Positions 5,298-6,137 of a stretch of DNA of 6,137 bases are shown here, in pieces. The number at the start of each line of letters is the position of its first letter. Position 1 is the stretch's first letter. The notes beneath the pieces are model-generated. The model did not search any database. It was not told the DNA's origin and saw only the letters and a list, made by a program, of their open reading frames with translations. This DNA comes from Catenibacterium sp. co_0103 (GTDB lineage Bacteria; Bacillota_I; Bacilli_A; Erysipelotrichales; Coprobacillaceae), in contig NZ_RCYB01000109.1 in assembly GCF_004168205.1 (NCBI RefSeq), forward strand, positions 1-6,137, read 5' to 3'. Both the position numbers and the translations under genes were made by a program.

Positions 5298-6065
5298 ATG
5301 AAAGCTTATATTAAAGTAAAAAAGGATCGTAATTCTGGACTTATAGTAGGGCATAGTCAAAATATGCAGAAAGCTATCTCTGGATTCAATGAATTAGGAT
5401 GCGAAGTTGTGCCTTATTATTCATTAGATGATGTCTATGATCAAATTACAAGAGAAGATATCGTAGTAGACTATATTGTACAATGTGAAAATGTATTTAA
5501 GAAGTTTGGAATCACACATCCTCATGTAGATGATTATCCAGAGTATCTAAAAGAATTTCTAGGAAGAAAAATATGGAAAGATACAATGAATTCTATTTCT
5601 TCAGACGAAAGGAAATGGTCAGCAGGCTGGTTTGTGAAACCAGTTGATAGTAAAGTATTTACTGGTAAAGTGATATCAAGTATTAAGGATTTAATAGGCT
5701 GTGGGGCTTATAATGATAATCTTGAAGTTCTCTGTAGTGAAGCTGTTGAGTTCATGCGTGAGTGGCGGTGCTTTGTATATTATGATGAAATTATAGATGT
5801 GCGTCCTTATAAAGGTGATTGGCATTATAACTATAATCCTGATGTACTTGACCAGATCATGAATCAATTTACACAATGGGATGAAAGACCTATGGCATGT
5901 TCTATTGATATAGGTGTTACTAAAGATGGAAGAACCTTATTAATAGAATGTAATGATGCCTATTCTTTAGGGGCATATGGATTAGAAGACTATAAATATG
6001 CAAAACTGTTATCAGCAAGATGGTCACAGTTATTAAATAGAGAAGATGTCTTTGATTATCGGTAA
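5298..6065 (+). CDS. ATP-grasp protein, R2K-type
   Basis: This 255-aa protein looks like an ATP-grasp enzyme of the R2K clade (formerly DUF4343), a group whose substrates are largely unknown. The N-terminal part (1-105) is the pre-ATP-grasp region. The core follows: W111-F-V-K114-P, where K114 would hold the ATP phosphates; E148; E155-W-R157-CFV; D167-V-R169-P-Y-K172-G, the two arginines and lysine behind the clade name; S-I-D204; and L-L-I-E217-C-N219-D, the metal-binding end. All expected residues are present, so an active ligase is plausible. It would join a carboxylate to an amine via an acylphosphate. GAGGA (5286-5290) is seven bases before the ATG. It lies behind the recR terminator, so it is a separate or readthrough unit. 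No neighbour suggests its substrate. It could be a peptide-modifying or defence-related enzyme. The ATP-grasp call is firm, but the clade is from pattern recall. Confidence 0.82.
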   Translation: MKAYIKVKKDRNSGLIVGHSQNMQKAISGFNELGCEVVPYYSLDDVYDQITREDIVVDYIVQCENVFKKFGITHPHVDDYPEYLKEFLGRKIWKDTMNSISSDERKWSAGWFVKPVDSKVFTGKVISSIKDLIGCGAYNDNLEVLCSEAVEFMREWRCFVYYDEIIDVRPYKGDWHYNYNPDVLDQIMNQFTQWDERPMACSIDIGVTKDGRTLLIECNDAYSLGAYGLEDYKYAKLLSARWSQLLNREDVFDYR

Positions 6066-6066
6066 T

Positions 6067-6097
6067 TTAAAATAACTAGGGGTTTCCTAAATTTTAA
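6067..6097. repeat. Imperfect hairpin after the ATP-grasp gene
   Basis: TTAAAAT (6067-6073) pairs with ATTTTAA (6091-6097), and inside it TAGG (6077-6080) with CCTA (6086-6089), with a small internal loop between the two helices. The next hairpin follows closely, so this may be an upstream part of the 3' end or chance. Confidence 0.25.
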
Positions 6098-6108
6098 TTA
6101 TCACGCAG

Positions 6109-6137
6109 TAAGGGGTGAATCTCACCCCTTATTTCTT
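6109..6137 (+). terminator. Candidate terminator at the right edge
   Basis: AAGGGGTGA (6110-6118) pairs with TCACCCCTT (6122-6130) over nine pairs, leaving a three-base loop ATC. A T-A pair can extend the base. After the stem comes ATTTCTT and the window ends, so the T-run is interrupted by C and cut off by the edge. It would end the ATP-grasp transcript. On the minus strand the arm is followed by ACTGCG, without a T-run, so the + strand reading is favoured. Confidence 0.6.

Overview
The window looks like chromosomal DNA from a low-GC Bacillota species. The AT-rich sequence, strong AAGGAG-type ribosome binding sites, the short (about 80 nt) SRP RNA and the SRP RNA / tadA / dnaX / ebfC / recR cluster all fit this. 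The short SRP RNA without an Alu domain argues against Bacillus or Clostridium. Together with the general codon style it suggests an Erysipelotrichia-like or related lineage, but the genus cannot be fixed from this sequence. All supported genes are on the + strand.

Left part (1-1230): an accessory region. It starts with the last bases of a truncated, unrecognised reading frame. Next come two closely spaced genes: a 205-aa Sec-exported protein with a Gly/Ala-rich hydrophobic segment and a cationic, two-cysteine C-terminus, then a 98-aa hydrophobic protein with three predicted membrane segments. The layout suggests a secreted bacteriocin-like protein with its immunity partner, but this is inference. 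All 25 lysine codons in the pair are AAA, unlike the genes to the right, so the pair may be recently acquired. A perfect 20-bp palindrome lies between this module and the core genes.

Middle and right part (1231-5245): the core cluster. A strong extended -10 promoter drives the SRP RNA, whose closing stem plus a T7 run doubles as a terminator. Then follow tadA (tRNA A34 deaminase), a Bax inhibitor-1/YccA-family membrane protein, an intrinsic terminator, dnaX (clamp-loader tau subunit), ebfC/ybaB (nucleoid-associated protein) and recR (recombination mediator). The genes couple protein targeting, tRNA modification, replication and DNA repair, as in other Bacillota, but with the SRP gene upstream of tadA and a membrane protein inserted before dnaX.

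Right end (5246-6137): a strong terminator follows recR, then a 255-aa ATP-grasp protein of the R2K type whose substrate is unknown, and a last hairpin near the window edge. Three times in the window a terminator hairpin is followed within about 20-30 nt by the next gene, with no room for a normal promoter. The terminators may therefore act as partial, intra-operon attenuators.
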